From positions 1-35,450 of the forward strand of contig CAILTI010000024.1 of assembly GCA_903837075.1 (NCBI GenBank): a stretch of DNA of 35,450 bases, read 5' to 3'. Positions within the stretch are counted from its first letter, which is position 1. Each line of letters starts with the position of its first letter. The notes under the pieces were generated by a model. The model worked only from the letters and a program-made list of their open reading frames with translations, searched no databases and was not told the DNA's origin. Position numbers and translations under genes: made by a program. Origin of the DNA: an uncultured bacterium. Lineage in GTDB: Bacteria; Patescibacteriota; Minisyncoccia; Phycocordibacterales; PALSA-1337. This document shows, piece after piece, positions 21,618 to 29,012 of this stretch.

Positions 21618-22220
21618 ATGAAAAAATATCCTTTTGTATCAAAAATAGCAACGATAACTGGTCTAGCTCTCGGCGCATTCGCTCTGTCGGCTCTAGCAAC
21701 GGGTACTTGGACAGCACCATCAGCAGCGGCACCAAATGGAAACGTTGATGCTCCGATCAATGTTGGTGGTGGTACTGCATTAAACATATACTCTCAAACG
21801 AAAACTGGTTTCCTGACTCTAGCAAACTTCATATTCAATCCAACCTTAGCTCCTGGAAGTGTCACAGCTGGCTCTGTTCTTACTGCCAAAGACACCTCTG
21901 GAACAGTGGGGTGGGCCGCCCCTTCAAGTGGTGGAAGTTTTACGGGTGTAACTTGCACAGGAAGCAAGGTTTTGAAAGGAATCAATGCTAATGGCACACC
22001 GATATGTGTTGATCTAAATTTTAAGCTTTACCAATATAGTGGTGTCGGTGACAACAGAAATAAACTAATCGGTGTCCATACATACTGTGCCTTAAAATCT
22101 TCTGACAGGGGTTCTAATACTTGGCTTTATGGTGATAACAACGGAACAGATTGGACACTAGCAACAGAGCGCTCTACCGATAATCAATGGGCTATATGTA
22201 TGGATGTAACTTGGCAATAA
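21618..22220 (+). CDS. Exported hypothetical protein, 200 aa
   Basis: A signal peptide (ITGLALGAFALSALATGTW) precedes the segment APNGNVDAPINVGGG, a pattern I associate with secreted proteins of Patescibacteria. The middle contains VLTAKDTSGTVGWAAPSSGG, similar to repeat-tipped fibre or collar proteins, and the C-terminal 90 residues hold cysteines (VTCTGSKVL, TPICVD, TYCALK, WAICMD) likely to form disulfides. It is probably a surface-exposed protein, perhaps pilin- or fibre-like; the precise role is unknown. TATCTT lies seven bases before the ATG, consistent with an additional near-leaderless start. A strong terminator follows the stop. Confidence 0.7.
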   Translation: MKKYPFVSKIATITGLALGAFALSALATGTWTAPSAAAPNGNVDAPINVGGGTALNIYSQTKTGFLTLANFIFNPTLAPGSVTAGSVLTAKDTSGTVGWAAPSSGGSFTGVTCTGSKVLKGINANGTPICVDLNFKLYQYSGVGDNRNKLIGVHTYCALKSSDRGSNTWLYGDNNGTDWTLATERSTDNQWAICMDVTWQ

Positions 22221-22240
22221 TAAATTGTTCAGCTTATAAC

Positions 22241-22265
22241 AAAAAAGGGCCTCATGGCCCTTTTT
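22241..22265. terminator. Bidirectional rho-independent terminator
   Basis: AAAAAGGGCC, a TCAT loop and GGCCCTTTTT form a symmetric hairpin with A and T runs on both sides. It ends the exported-protein transcript on the plus strand and could also stop minus-strand reading from the ATPase gene. Confidence 0.9.
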
Positions 22266-22316
22266 ATGTTCTCAAAATATTATTTGCTTATCTTTTCTCT
22301 TCATGCCTCTTCTATT

Positions 22317-22358
22317 CACTAATCACTAATCACTAATCACTAATCACTAATCACTAAT
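22317..22358. repeat. Tandem heptamer repeat, six copies
   Basis: CACTAAT is repeated six times without change (42 bp), then decays into similar words (CCCTCGT, CCCTAGT). It lies in the gene-poor gap next to the tsaE fragment. Slippage would make its copy number variable. Confidence 0.95.
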
Positions 22359-22367
22359 CCCTCGTCC

Positions 22368-22448
22368 CTAGTCCCTTATTCTGTACTCCCCCTCCACCAC
22401 TTCGAACTTCAGTTTCTCGTGATCTGGCAGTACTTTGTCCAAATCCAT
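22368..22448 (-). pseudogene. Duplicated 3' fragment of tsaE
   Basis: The minus strand encodes about 26 residues (DLDKVLPDHEKLKFEVVEGEYR and a few more, then a stop) nearly identical to the TsaE C-terminus. At DNA level 22378-22442 matches 23761-23825 at 61 of 65 bases. The rest of tsaE is absent, so this is a remnant of a duplication that brackets the ATPase gene. Confidence 0.85.
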
Positions 22449-22458
22449 TTTGGAGTTA

Positions 22459-23652
22459 CTACACAATACTTCCTCCCCATAGATAATCAGAAAAATTTGG
22501 TGTCTGGTACCTTCCGACTAGTTTAGATGATTCGACTGAGGCTTTCTTTGATAGATCTCTAAGTGTCTTTGCGTCTGATTCGATGGGTGTCTCCTTTGTC
22601 TCCAGAGCAAGTTTCTCATTGACGATAAAATCTATCTCTCTACCGTTCTTTAGAGAGAAGTACTGTATCTTTCCCTTGTGTCGAAGCTGATTGAATACAG
22701 CATTCTCAAATTTTGCACCACTATCAATAGTGTTCAGTATTCCTGCTAGTCCACTATCGGAAAAATACACCTTCTGAGCCTTCACTATCTCCCTATCTTG
22801 GTTCTCAGTAAAGACTGGGACTAGAGAAATGAGATACGTTCGCTCAAACAAGTAAATGTAATTCTGAACAGTTGGACGAGATAGTCCCGTCAGTCGAGAT
22901 ATCTTTGAATAGTCAAGTTTGCTTCCTATTCTACCAGTTAGCATCTTGGCTATACTTATGATGGCCGAACTATCCCTAAAATCCGCAATACTTTTTATAT
23001 CGATATTTATATAGGAACTGATTATGTCGTCGAGTATACTTCTCTTCTCTTCAGCAGACTGTGCAAGGACTACTTTCGGAAAACCTCCAAATTCGATATA
23101 TTCCTCATAATACGCCTTCAGTCTATCGTACTCAGATACGTTGAACGATCCAGGTTTATCTAGATTTTCTAAAGGTATATAAGTGACGTTCTTGAATGTC
23201 AGAAACTCTCCAAAATCTAGAGGATAGAGCTCAAAAAGTCTCTTCCTTCCAGAAAGGGACTCCGTAAACAGATTCTTCAAATAGTAAGAGCTGGAGCCGG
23301 TAAGAATAAACTTAATATTGTAATGATCATGGAGATATTTGATCACACTAGCAATATTTGGTGTTGTCTGAATTTCATCTATCGCTACATACATTCTCTC
23401 TTTTTGTGTCATACCACGTTGTTCCAGATTTATGATGATATTGTCATAGTTCTTATCTGCGAATATCTCTTGGTTACTGATCTTCTCGAGATCTAAAAAG
23501 ATCTTGTTGCTAGACTCGATTTCCGAAAGTAGGTGCTCCACGAGAGTAGTCTTACCAGTTCGTCGCATACCAGTTAATACCGTGACATCATCACTCTTCA
23601 AATGTTCCTTGATGTCCGAATATATTTTCCTTTGGAAATATGTCTTATTCAT
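22459..23652 (-). CDS. AAA (AAA_14/DUF4143 type) ATPase
   Basis: The 397-residue protein has an N-terminal P-loop domain (VLTGMRRTGKTTLVEHLL, residues 25-42; Walker B-like MYVAIDEIQ; sensor FILTGSSSYYL), LSGRKRLFELYPLDFGEFL and the YIEFGGFPKVVL segment. It continues with a winged-helix-like part (DYSKISRLTGLSRPTVQNYIYLFERTYLI) and a C-terminal PD-(D/E)XK-like region (ENAVFNQL, GREIDFIV). This is the architecture of the widespread DUF4143 ATPases, whose role is poorly known. They are scattered among genomes and often appear gained or lost. It is flanked on both sides by tsaE 3' sequence, so it was inserted next to tsaE. TAAACT lies six bases before its ATG. Confidence 0.88.
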   Translation of the reverse strand: MNKTYFQRKIYSDIKEHLKSDDVTVLTGMRRTGKTTLVEHLLSEIESSNKIFLDLEKISNQEIFADKNYDNIIINLEQRGMTQKERMYVAIDEIQTTPNIASVIKYLHDHYNIKFILTGSSSYYLKNLFTESLSGRKRLFELYPLDFGEFLTFKNVTYIPLENLDKPGSFNVSEYDRLKAYYEEYIEFGGFPKVVLAQSAEEKRSILDDIISSYINIDIKSIADFRDSSAIISIAKMLTGRIGSKLDYSKISRLTGLSRPTVQNYIYLFERTYLISLVPVFTENQDREIVKAQKVYFSDSGLAGILNTIDSGAKFENAVFNQLRHKGKIQYFSLKNGREIDFIVNEKLALETKETPIESDAKTLRDLSKKASVESSKLVGRYQTPNFSDYLWGGSIV

Positions 23653-23744
23653 ACTAGTAGTTTACACAAATCATGACTATTTGTAAAGTGCCATATTACA
23701 TGTAGTAATCCATTCTGCATATATGTGGCCAAAATAAGCCATTC

Positions 23745-24227
23745 CTACTCAATTGTCGTCATTCTATACTCCCCCTCCACCACTTCGAACTTCATCTTCA
23801 CGTGATCTGGCAGTACTTTGTCCAATTCTACATTCTCTGGCCACTCGATCATGATGAGGTTACTGGCATCAGCGACCAATTGGTCGAAATTTAGCACCTC
23901 CAACTCCTCTCTGCGTTCCAATCTATACGCATCGATGTGGACGAGACGTTTCCAGGGGCAAGCAGAATTGGAAATGGAGAATTGAGAATCTTGATCTAAC
24001 TCATATATCTTCATAATGACGAAAGTTGGGCTAGTCACTTCCTCCTTCACACCGAGTAGCTTGGCGACGATCTTCACAAAAGCGGTCTTCCCCGCCCCGA
24101 GATGGCCAGACATACCGACGACTATGGCGCCACTACTCTCCCCAAAAGGGCGAGCCGCTAACGATTGTAACCACCCAGTGGCGAGCTCTCGCGTTTCTTC
24201 CAACGAATGAGATCTGAAAATTTTCAT
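23745..24227 (-). CDS. tsaE: tRNA t6A biosynthesis ATPase TsaE
   Basis: The 160-residue protein has the P-loop GHLGAGKTAF (41-50), SPTFVIMKIY, the HIDAYRL motif and the IIEWPEN-type ending (LIMIEWPENVELDKVLP) of TsaE. TsaE hydrolyses ATP in the complex with TsaB and TsaD that makes threonylcarbamoyladenosine in ANN-decoding tRNAs. Two loops look repeat-derived: ARPFGESSGA (25-34), whose DNA shares 18 of 19 bases with the polA palindrome, and SQFSISNSACPW (about 80-91), encoded by an ATTCTC-rich low-complexity stretch. It is divergent from the pilus ATPase gene across only 34 bases. TGa-TATAGT lies six bases before the ATG. Confidence 0.93.
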   Translation of the reverse strand: MKIFRSHSLEETRELATGWLQSLAARPFGESSGAIVVGMSGHLGAGKTAFVKIVAKLLGVKEEVTSPTFVIMKIYELDQDSQFSISNSACPWKRLVHIDAYRLERREELEVLNFDQLVADASNLIMIEWPENVELDKVLPDHVKMKFEVVEGEYRMTTIE

Positions 24228-24233
24228 GTGGTA

Positions 24234-24255
24234 ACTATATCAGACGTGATATAAT
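24234..24255. promoter_or_regulatory. Back-to-back divergent -10 boxes (tsaE / pilB)
   Basis: TGATATAAT on the plus strand and TGATATAGT on the minus strand form an inverted repeat (TATATCA, GACG, TGATATA; 24236-24253). Each hexamer ends six bases before the ATG of its gene, so both transcripts should be leaderless and start 34 bases apart. The two promoters overlap and probably compete. Confidence 0.6.
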
Positions 24256-24261
24256 GTTTCC

Positions 24262-25935
24262 ATGACACTCATATTCGACGAAGACAAACAAAATAGAAAG
24301 ATGACAGACCTCCTCCACAAGGAAGAGGAAGATCTCGTTCAGATCCTTAGTGGAAAGTACGCCGTCGAATACGTGAACCTGATGGTAACCCCTGTGAGTC
24401 CAGATGCCCTAAGACTAGTCGATGAGAACACTGCACGCGCAGCACTGGTGGCCGCATATACATTGGTGGACAAGAAGATCAAAGTTGCCGCTAGGAATCC
24501 GCAGGACGAGAAGGTAGTCGCTGTATTGGAAACACTAACAACCAAAGGTTACGTACCAGAACTATATATTTGTTCGACACAGAGCCTAGAGAAAGCGTGG
24601 AAAACATACAAGGACATGTCATTCGCCTATGAGAGCAAGGCTGGATCATTGGAGATATCTAGTGACGAGATCACCGCTATCATCGACCAAGCAAAAAGTT
24701 TACCAACGATCATTTCCATACTGGAAAGTACCATGTCGGCCAAAAAAAGCTACCGAGTTTCTAGGATACTAGAAACGGCAGTTGCTGGCGCATTGGCTAT
24801 AGACGCATCAGATATACACTTCGAACCAGAAGAATTGTACGTTCAGCTCAGATATCGCCTAGATGGAGTGCTCCAGGAACTCATCCACTTCGACAACGAA
24901 ACTTACGCTCTGCTCCTCTCTCGCATCAAACTCATTTCTGGGATGAAACTGAATATCAAGAAAGATTCCCAAGACGGCAGATTCAGTATACGACTCCCTA
25001 TCGGTGAAGTAGAAGTCCGTGTCTCCATATTGCCCGGCGCATACAACGAGTCCGTCGTCATGCGTATACTCAACCCAAAGTCCATCGACGTTCCACTGGA
25101 GTCTCTAGGCATACATGAGAAGCTACTCGGTATCCTACTCAAGGAGATGGATCGTCCAGATGGCATGATCCTAACAACCGGCCCGACAGGCTCAGGAAAA
25201 ACGACGACTCTGTATGCTTTCCTAAAGAAAATACACAACCCACAGGTAAAGATCATCACGATCGAAGACCCTATCGAATACCACCTACCAGGAATAGTTC
25301 AGACCCAGGTCAATACCAAAGGCTATAACTTCCTCGAAGGGCTCCGTGCCGCAGTACGACAGGATCCAGACATCATCATGGTCGGTGAAATACGAGACAA
25401 CGAGACGGCCGATATCGCCATCAACTCTGCGTTGACGGGACACCTAGTCTTCTCTACCCTACACACCAATGACGCCGCAGGAACATTCCCACGCCTGATC
25501 GACCTCGGAGTAAACTCGAAAGTTATCACTTCGGCATTGCGCGTAGCGATGGCACAGAGACTAACGCGTAAATTATGTGAGTTCTGCAAGAAAGAAACCC
25601 CCGTCGAAGGAGATGTGCAGAAAGAGATAGAAACAGTGATCAATACTATCGAAGACAAAACTCTCGTTCCGACAGAACGCTCCAAGATGTGGGTCGCTGT
25701 AGGTTGTGAGAAATGTAACAAAACTGGCTATAAAGGCCGAATAGGTATCTATGAAGCTGTATTGACTGACGAAAAAGTAGAGAATGCCGTGGAGAGCAAC
25801 CCGAGTGAACGTGAGATATGGGCCGCCGCCAAAGGTCAGGGAATCTTGACGATGAAACAAGATGGTGTGCTGAAAATATTGAAAGGTATCACTTCCCTCT
25901 CAGAACTTGAGAGAGTTATCGCCATAGAAGACTAG
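24262..25935 (+). CDS. Type IV pilus assembly / type II secretion ATPase (PilB/GspE family)
   Basis: The 557-residue protein has a degenerate N-terminal domain (1-130), then the N2 domain (DASDIHFEPEELYVQLRYRLDG, 181-202) and the RecA-like motor: Walker A GPTGSGKT at 307-314, Asp box IITIEDPIEY, Walker B DPDIIMVGEIRD (368-379) and the His box LTGHLVFSTLHTND. A C-terminal zinc site has C439-x2-C442 and C482-x2-C485, followed by GYKGRIGIYE. PilB hexamers drive pilus extension from the cytoplasmic face of the membrane. No other pilus gene is in the window, although the exported proteins upstream may be related. The ATG is at the predicted transcription start. Confidence 0.92.
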   Translation: MTLIFDEDKQNRKMTDLLHKEEEDLVQILSGKYAVEYVNLMVTPVSPDALRLVDENTARAALVAAYTLVDKKIKVAARNPQDEKVVAVLETLTTKGYVPELYICSTQSLEKAWKTYKDMSFAYESKAGSLEISSDEITAIIDQAKSLPTIISILESTMSAKKSYRVSRILETAVAGALAIDASDIHFEPEELYVQLRYRLDGVLQELIHFDNETYALLLSRIKLISGMKLNIKKDSQDGRFSIRLPIGEVEVRVSILPGAYNESVVMRILNPKSIDVPLESLGIHEKLLGILLKEMDRPDGMILTTGPTGSGKTTTLYAFLKKIHNPQVKIITIEDPIEYHLPGIVQTQVNTKGYNFLEGLRAAVRQDPDIIMVGEIRDNETADIAINSALTGHLVFSTLHTNDAAGTFPRLIDLGVNSKVITSALRVAMAQRLTRKLCEFCKKETPVEGDVQKEIETVINTIEDKTLVPTERSKMWVAVGCEKCNKTGYKGRIGIYEAVLTDEKVENAVESNPSEREIWAAAKGQGILTMKQDGVLKILKGITSLSELERVIAIED

Positions 25936-26022
25936 AGATACGGGGTATCGTTTGAGAAAACTGCGATATTTTGTCAGAAGTTTTTTTGTAAATCGAAAAT
26001 CATATCCCCGATCTCGTCAAAC

Positions 26023-26031
26023 TGTGGATAA
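26023..26031 (-). promoter_or_regulatory. Isolated perfect DnaA box
   Basis: The minus strand reads TTATCCACA, the consensus DnaA box, just upstream of the structured RNA. Identical nonamers lie at 21175-21183 (near polA) and 28608-28616. Single boxes may titrate DnaA or regulate neighbours, or be chance. Confidence 0.4.
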
Positions 26032-26096
26032 CTAGTTTGCTTTTATAACACTCGAAAGAGTAGTATGACTTTAGTAGCAGAACAAAAGGGATTTCA

Positions 26097-26255
26097 AACG
26101 CATGAATCTCTAAGCAAAATCTCGTCGCGTGATGCGATAAGCGAGGTATAGTCCCGAGGATGATTACAGTATACTAGCGACAAGCGCTAGCGACCAGAAC
26201 GTCCTTAGAACCATACCCAAACCTGGGAAGGCCATTGCTTAGAGATTCCTGTGTT
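26097..26255 (+). ncRNA. Structured RNA, possibly 6S RNA
   Basis: A closing stem of about 19 bp (AACGCA + GAATCTCTAAGCA with TGCTTAGAGATTC + TGTGTT, one mismatch) encloses about 119 bases. Inside are hairpins CTCGTCGC...GCGA...CGAG, GGTAT...ATACC enclosing CTAGCG/CGCTAG, and CCCAAACCTGGG. The length and a segment reading AAGCGAGGTATAGTCCCGAGG resemble 6S RNA (E. coli has AAGCGGGCCAGTCCCCTGAG). It lacks the signatures of SRP RNA, tmRNA and RNase P RNA. A possible promoter (TTGCTT, 18 bases, TAGTAT) lies at 26037-26066. 6S RNA binds RNA polymerase. The existence of the RNA is well supported by structure; its class is tentative. Confidence 0.55.
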
Positions 26256-26277
26256 CGAATACGATCAGATTTGAGAA

Positions 26278-26342
26278 ATAAGATTTAAGATTTAAGAAGA
26301 AACACAAATAGTCTATGTCCATTCTTAAATCCAAAATCTAAT
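26278..26342. repeat. AT-rich imperfect inverted repeat
   Basis: TAAGATTTAAGATTTAAGAA and TTCTTAAATCCAAAATCTAA form an imperfect hairpin around a 23-base loop. With the structured RNA it fills most of the gene-free stretch 25936-26439. No coding potential is seen there. Confidence 0.6.
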
Positions 26343-26393
26343 TCACAAATCCGACCCAGAATCTCCAATAAACCCATGATTATTTCAATTCTC

Positions 26394-26422
26394 TCGACAC
26401 ATTATTAGCGCCCTACTATACT
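26394..26422 (+). promoter_or_regulatory. Promoter of ruvB
   Basis: TCGACA and TATACT are separated by 17 bases. The start of transcription would be about 11 bases before ATG 26440, with no Shine-Dalgarno sequence in the short leader. Confidence 0.55.
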
Positions 26423-26439
26423 AGCATGTACACAATCAA

Positions 26440-27459
26440 ATGTCAATAGACAATAAGAAGCCATCCAAAGATGATAAGGATTCAAAGGATTTGGGATTTC
26501 TAGACCAAACCCTGCGCCCTTTACGTTGGGATGAATACATAGGTCAACAAAATATCAAGAACAATCTCCACATCTTGTTAACTGCCGCCAAGGAACGTGA
26601 ACATCCTCCGGAACACATCCTTTTCTATGGCCCACCTGGACTAGGAAAGACGACTCTGGCACACCTCATAGCCAAGGAAACTGGTGCGCAGATGAGAGTG
26701 ACCTCGGGACCAGCTATTCTGAAAGTTGGTGACCTAGCATCCATACTCACCAACCTCTCTTCCGGTGACATCCTATTCATAGACGAAATACATAGGTTGA
26801 ATAAGGCCATAGAAGAGATCCTCTACCCTGCTATGGAAACAGGCAAGCTCGACATCATCATTGGCAAAGGGCCATCCGCGCGCACCATACAACTAGATCT
26901 GCCTCCATTCACACTGATCGCCGCCACGACACGCATCGCTATGATCTCGGCCCCACTACGATCCAGATTCTCCGGCGGAGTATTCAAACTAGAATTCTAT
27001 TCTGATAAGGAGATCGCCGACATCGTCACCAGATCAGCGAAAATATTGGGTACTGAGATAGAAAACTCGGCCGTTATGGAGATCGCCGTTAGATCTAGAT
27101 TCACTCCCCGCACTGCCAACTACCACCTGAAGCGTTGTCGTGATTATGCACAGATCAACAAAAGCCATCTCTCCAAGGATATCGTAACGAAAGCTTTGGA
27201 AATGTTAGGTGTCGACACGATAGGTCTAACTGCCGCAGACCGTGACATACTGAAAGTTATCGTGAACAAATTTGGCGGCGGCCCTGTAGGGCTGAACACT
27301 ATCGCAGCCGCCCTCTCTGAGGAACAGGCTACTATCGAAGAGGTCTACGAGCCGTACTTGATACAACTCGGCCTTCTAGAACGTACTTCACGAGGTAGGA
27401 TTGCCACCAATAAAGCTTACGATCATCTCGGGGTAAAGGGTGCCAATAAGTTGCTGTGA
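26440..27459 (+). CDS. ruvB: Holliday junction branch migration ATPase RuvB
   Basis: The 339-residue protein has TLRPLRWDEYIGQQNIKNNL, Walker A GPPGLGKT (64-71), DEIHRL (115-120), the RuvB signature LPPFTLIAATTRIAMISAPLRSRF and a C-terminal winged helix (GGGPVGLNTIAAALSEEQATIEEVYEPYLIQLGLLERTSRGR). RuvB hexamers pump DNA through the RuvA-bound junction. The first 18 residues are a charged extension. It stops with TGA, which shows UGA is a stop in this genome. yebC and ruvC follow on the same strand. Confidence 0.97.
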   Translation: MSIDNKKPSKDDKDSKDLGFLDQTLRPLRWDEYIGQQNIKNNLHILLTAAKEREHPPEHILFYGPPGLGKTTLAHLIAKETGAQMRVTSGPAILKVGDLASILTNLSSGDILFIDEIHRLNKAIEEILYPAMETGKLDIIIGKGPSARTIQLDLPPFTLIAATTRIAMISAPLRSRFSGGVFKLEFYSDKEIADIVTRSAKILGTEIENSAVMEIAVRSRFTPRTANYHLKRCRDYAQINKSHLSKDIVTKALEMLGVDTIGLTAADRDILKVIVNKFGGGPVGLNTIAAALSEEQATIEEVYEPYLIQLGLLERTSRGRIATNKAYDHLGVKGANKLL

Positions 27460-27513
27460 TCCGTTTGTATTTTCGTCACCTATCCGTTATTATTAAAATT
27501 AATCAAAATCACC

Positions 27514-28044
27514 ATGTCCGGACACAATAAATTTTCCAAGATCAAGCACCTCAAGGCCAAGAATGATGCTCAAAAGAGCAAGAATTTCGGTAAAATAGTA
27601 CGCCTACTGACAGTGGAGTCGAAAAAGGCCAACGGCAACTTGAAGTCCCCTGGACTCATAGCCGCTATAGACAAAGCCCGCAAAGACAACATGCCGAATG
27701 ACACGGTCGACCGCGCAGTCAAGAAAGGTGCCACGGACAATAGTGCCGCCATGGAATCTATCATCTATGAAACTTACGGTCCTGGTGGTATCGCCATACT
27801 CGTAGAAGCTTTGACTGACAACAGGAACAAAGCCGCACAAGAGATCAAACACATACTGAGCCTGAATGGATACGAACTAGCCTCCCCTGGCAGTGCCTCA
27901 TGGGCATTCGCCAAGGCAAATGGCACATGGACAGCAACAACGACGATGCCGCTAGAAGATGCGGACATAGAGGCATTGACGAAACTCGTCGAAGAACTCG
28001 AAGAAAATGAAGAGGTTCAGGATGTATTCACGAATGCGGAGTAA
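27514..28044 (+). CDS. yebC: YebC/PmpR family protein, short form
   Basis: The 176-residue protein begins MSGHNKFSKIKHLKAKNDAQKSKNFGKI and keeps DNMPNDTVDRAVKKG, the YETYGPGGIAILVEALTDNRNKAAQEIKHI block and the GSASWAF motif. Normal YebC proteins have about 240-250 residues; here about 60 residues of the later domains are missing, with EALTKLVEELEENEEVQDVFTN joined directly after a short spacer. Members act as transcription factors or, as reported more recently, help ribosomes with proline stretches. It sits between ruvB and ruvC, a common arrangement. The leader has no Shine-Dalgarno sequence. Confidence 0.92.
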   Translation: MSGHNKFSKIKHLKAKNDAQKSKNFGKIVRLLTVESKKANGNLKSPGLIAAIDKARKDNMPNDTVDRAVKKGATDNSAAMESIIYETYGPGGIAILVEALTDNRNKAAQEIKHILSLNGYELASPGSASWAFAKANGTWTATTTMPLEDADIEALTKLVEELEENEEVQDVFTNAE

Positions 28045-28071
28045 TAACGAAGCACGGAAACAGGAATCACC

Positions 28072-28572
28072 ATGCGCTCTGCATCAACAATCATTCTCGG
28101 CATCGACCCCGGTTACGACCGTGTCGGCATCGCCATTATCGAAAAGCCTGACAAAGGCAAGGAGGTCGTTGTACATTCCACATGCTTCCAGACATCTTCC
28201 AAAGATACTATCTATGACAGACTGCATTCGATCGGTCTAGAGATAAAGGCGACGATAGCTAAATATTCCCCAACCACCCTATCTATCGAAACACTATTCA
28301 TCACCAAGAATCAGAAGACTGCCATGCGCGTCTCGGAGGCTCGTGGCATCATCATATACGAGGCATTGAATAGTGGTCTCAGTATTTCTGAATACAGTCC
28401 GATGCAAGTCAAGATGTCTATAACTGGTGACGGCACTAGCGACAAATCTAGAATACAGAAAATGGTCCGCCTACTCGTTTCACTACCGAAGAAAGATGCT
28501 ATCGATGATGAATACGACGCTATCGCCGTCGGCCTCACACATTCCGCGATGATGAGATCGCTGAGAAATTAG
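28072..28572 (+). CDS. ruvC: Holliday junction resolvase RuvC
   Basis: The 166-residue protein has the RNase H-fold catalytic acids: D12 in ILGIDPGYDRVG, E73 in LSIETLF, and D146/D149 in IDDEYDAIAVGLTH. The ARGIIIYEALNSGLSISEYSPMQVKMSITGDG segment is typical of RuvC. It cuts Holliday junctions after RuvAB branch migration. The gene follows yebC by 27 bases and probably shares its transcript. The length is normal for the family. Confidence 0.95.
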   Translation: MRSASTIILGIDPGYDRVGIAIIEKPDKGKEVVVHSTCFQTSSKDTIYDRLHSIGLEIKATIAKYSPTTLSIETLFITKNQKTAMRVSEARGIIIYEALNSGLSISEYSPMQVKMSITGDGTSDKSRIQKMVRLLVSLPKKDAIDDEYDAIAVGLTHSAMMRSLRN

Positions 28573-28649
28573 CAGCCTTCACACCGCGGACTTTCCAGAC
28601 TTCATTGTTATCCACACCCAACCTTTCTTGCAAATTTAATACGGTTTTG

Positions 28650-28678
28650 TTACAAATTACATACAAAGCCATTATAAT
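28650..28678 (+). promoter_or_regulatory. Consensus promoter of acidic protein gene
   Basis: TTACAA and TATAAT are separated by 17 bases. The predicted start lies about seven bases before ATG 28692, so the leader is very short. Confidence 0.65.
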
Positions 28679-28691
28679 TAAAAATCTGAGT

Positions 28692-28988
28692 ATGCCTCAC
28701 ACAAAATCAACCCGTTCGGCCGTTCGTCCAGTAGTTCGTCCGAACAAGAAAGTTAAGCAGCCAGCCAAACCAGTATCTGAAGATGCTGATGAACTAGCCG
28801 CTCTCCCTGTCGCCAATATTAGGAAAGCACCGGAGATAGATATTCACGATGATGTGATCGGTATCATCGAGGAGAAACCGGAGGTTGATCCATTGCTCGC
28901 TGAAGAAGACTCCGAAGACGGCGCTGGCGAGGAAGCAACTCTCGACGAAGAAGAGATCAATCCTTTCGGAGACAAATGGGAGGTGTAA
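28692..28988 (+). CDS. Small acidic hypothetical protein, 98 aa
   Basis: The protein has a basic first third (KSTRSAVRPVVRPNKKVKQPAKP) and a strongly acidic remainder (LLAEEDSEDGAGEEATLDEEEINPFGDKWEV), with no hydrophobic core, so it is probably largely disordered. The family is not recognised. The start at 28692 is set by a consensus promoter whose TATAAT ends 13 bases upstream; an in-frame upstream extension would cross that promoter. The penicillin-binding protein gene follows after 24 bases and has its own -10 box. Confidence 0.65.
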   Translation: MPHTKSTRSAVRPVVRPNKKVKQPAKPVSEDADELAALPVANIRKAPEIDIHDDVIGIIEEKPEVDPLLAEEDSEDGAGEEATLDEEEINPFGDKWEV

Positions 28989-28993
28989 ATCTC

Positions 28994-29002
28994 TGCTATA
29001 AT
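28994..29002 (+). promoter_or_regulatory. Extended -10 promoter of penicillin-binding protein gene
   Basis: TGC-TATAAT ends ten bases before ATG 29013, giving a leader of about four bases. Confidence 0.55.
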
Positions 29003-29012
29003 GGACATCTAA

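Noticed and set aside
22317-22358. CRISPR array
   Set aside because: The units are seven bases long, contiguous and without spacers; this is a simple tandem repeat.
26097-26255. SRP RNA, tmRNA or RNase P RNA
   Set aside because: It lacks the SRP GGAAG tetraloop region, the tmRNA tRNA-like ends and the RNase P P4 core sequences.
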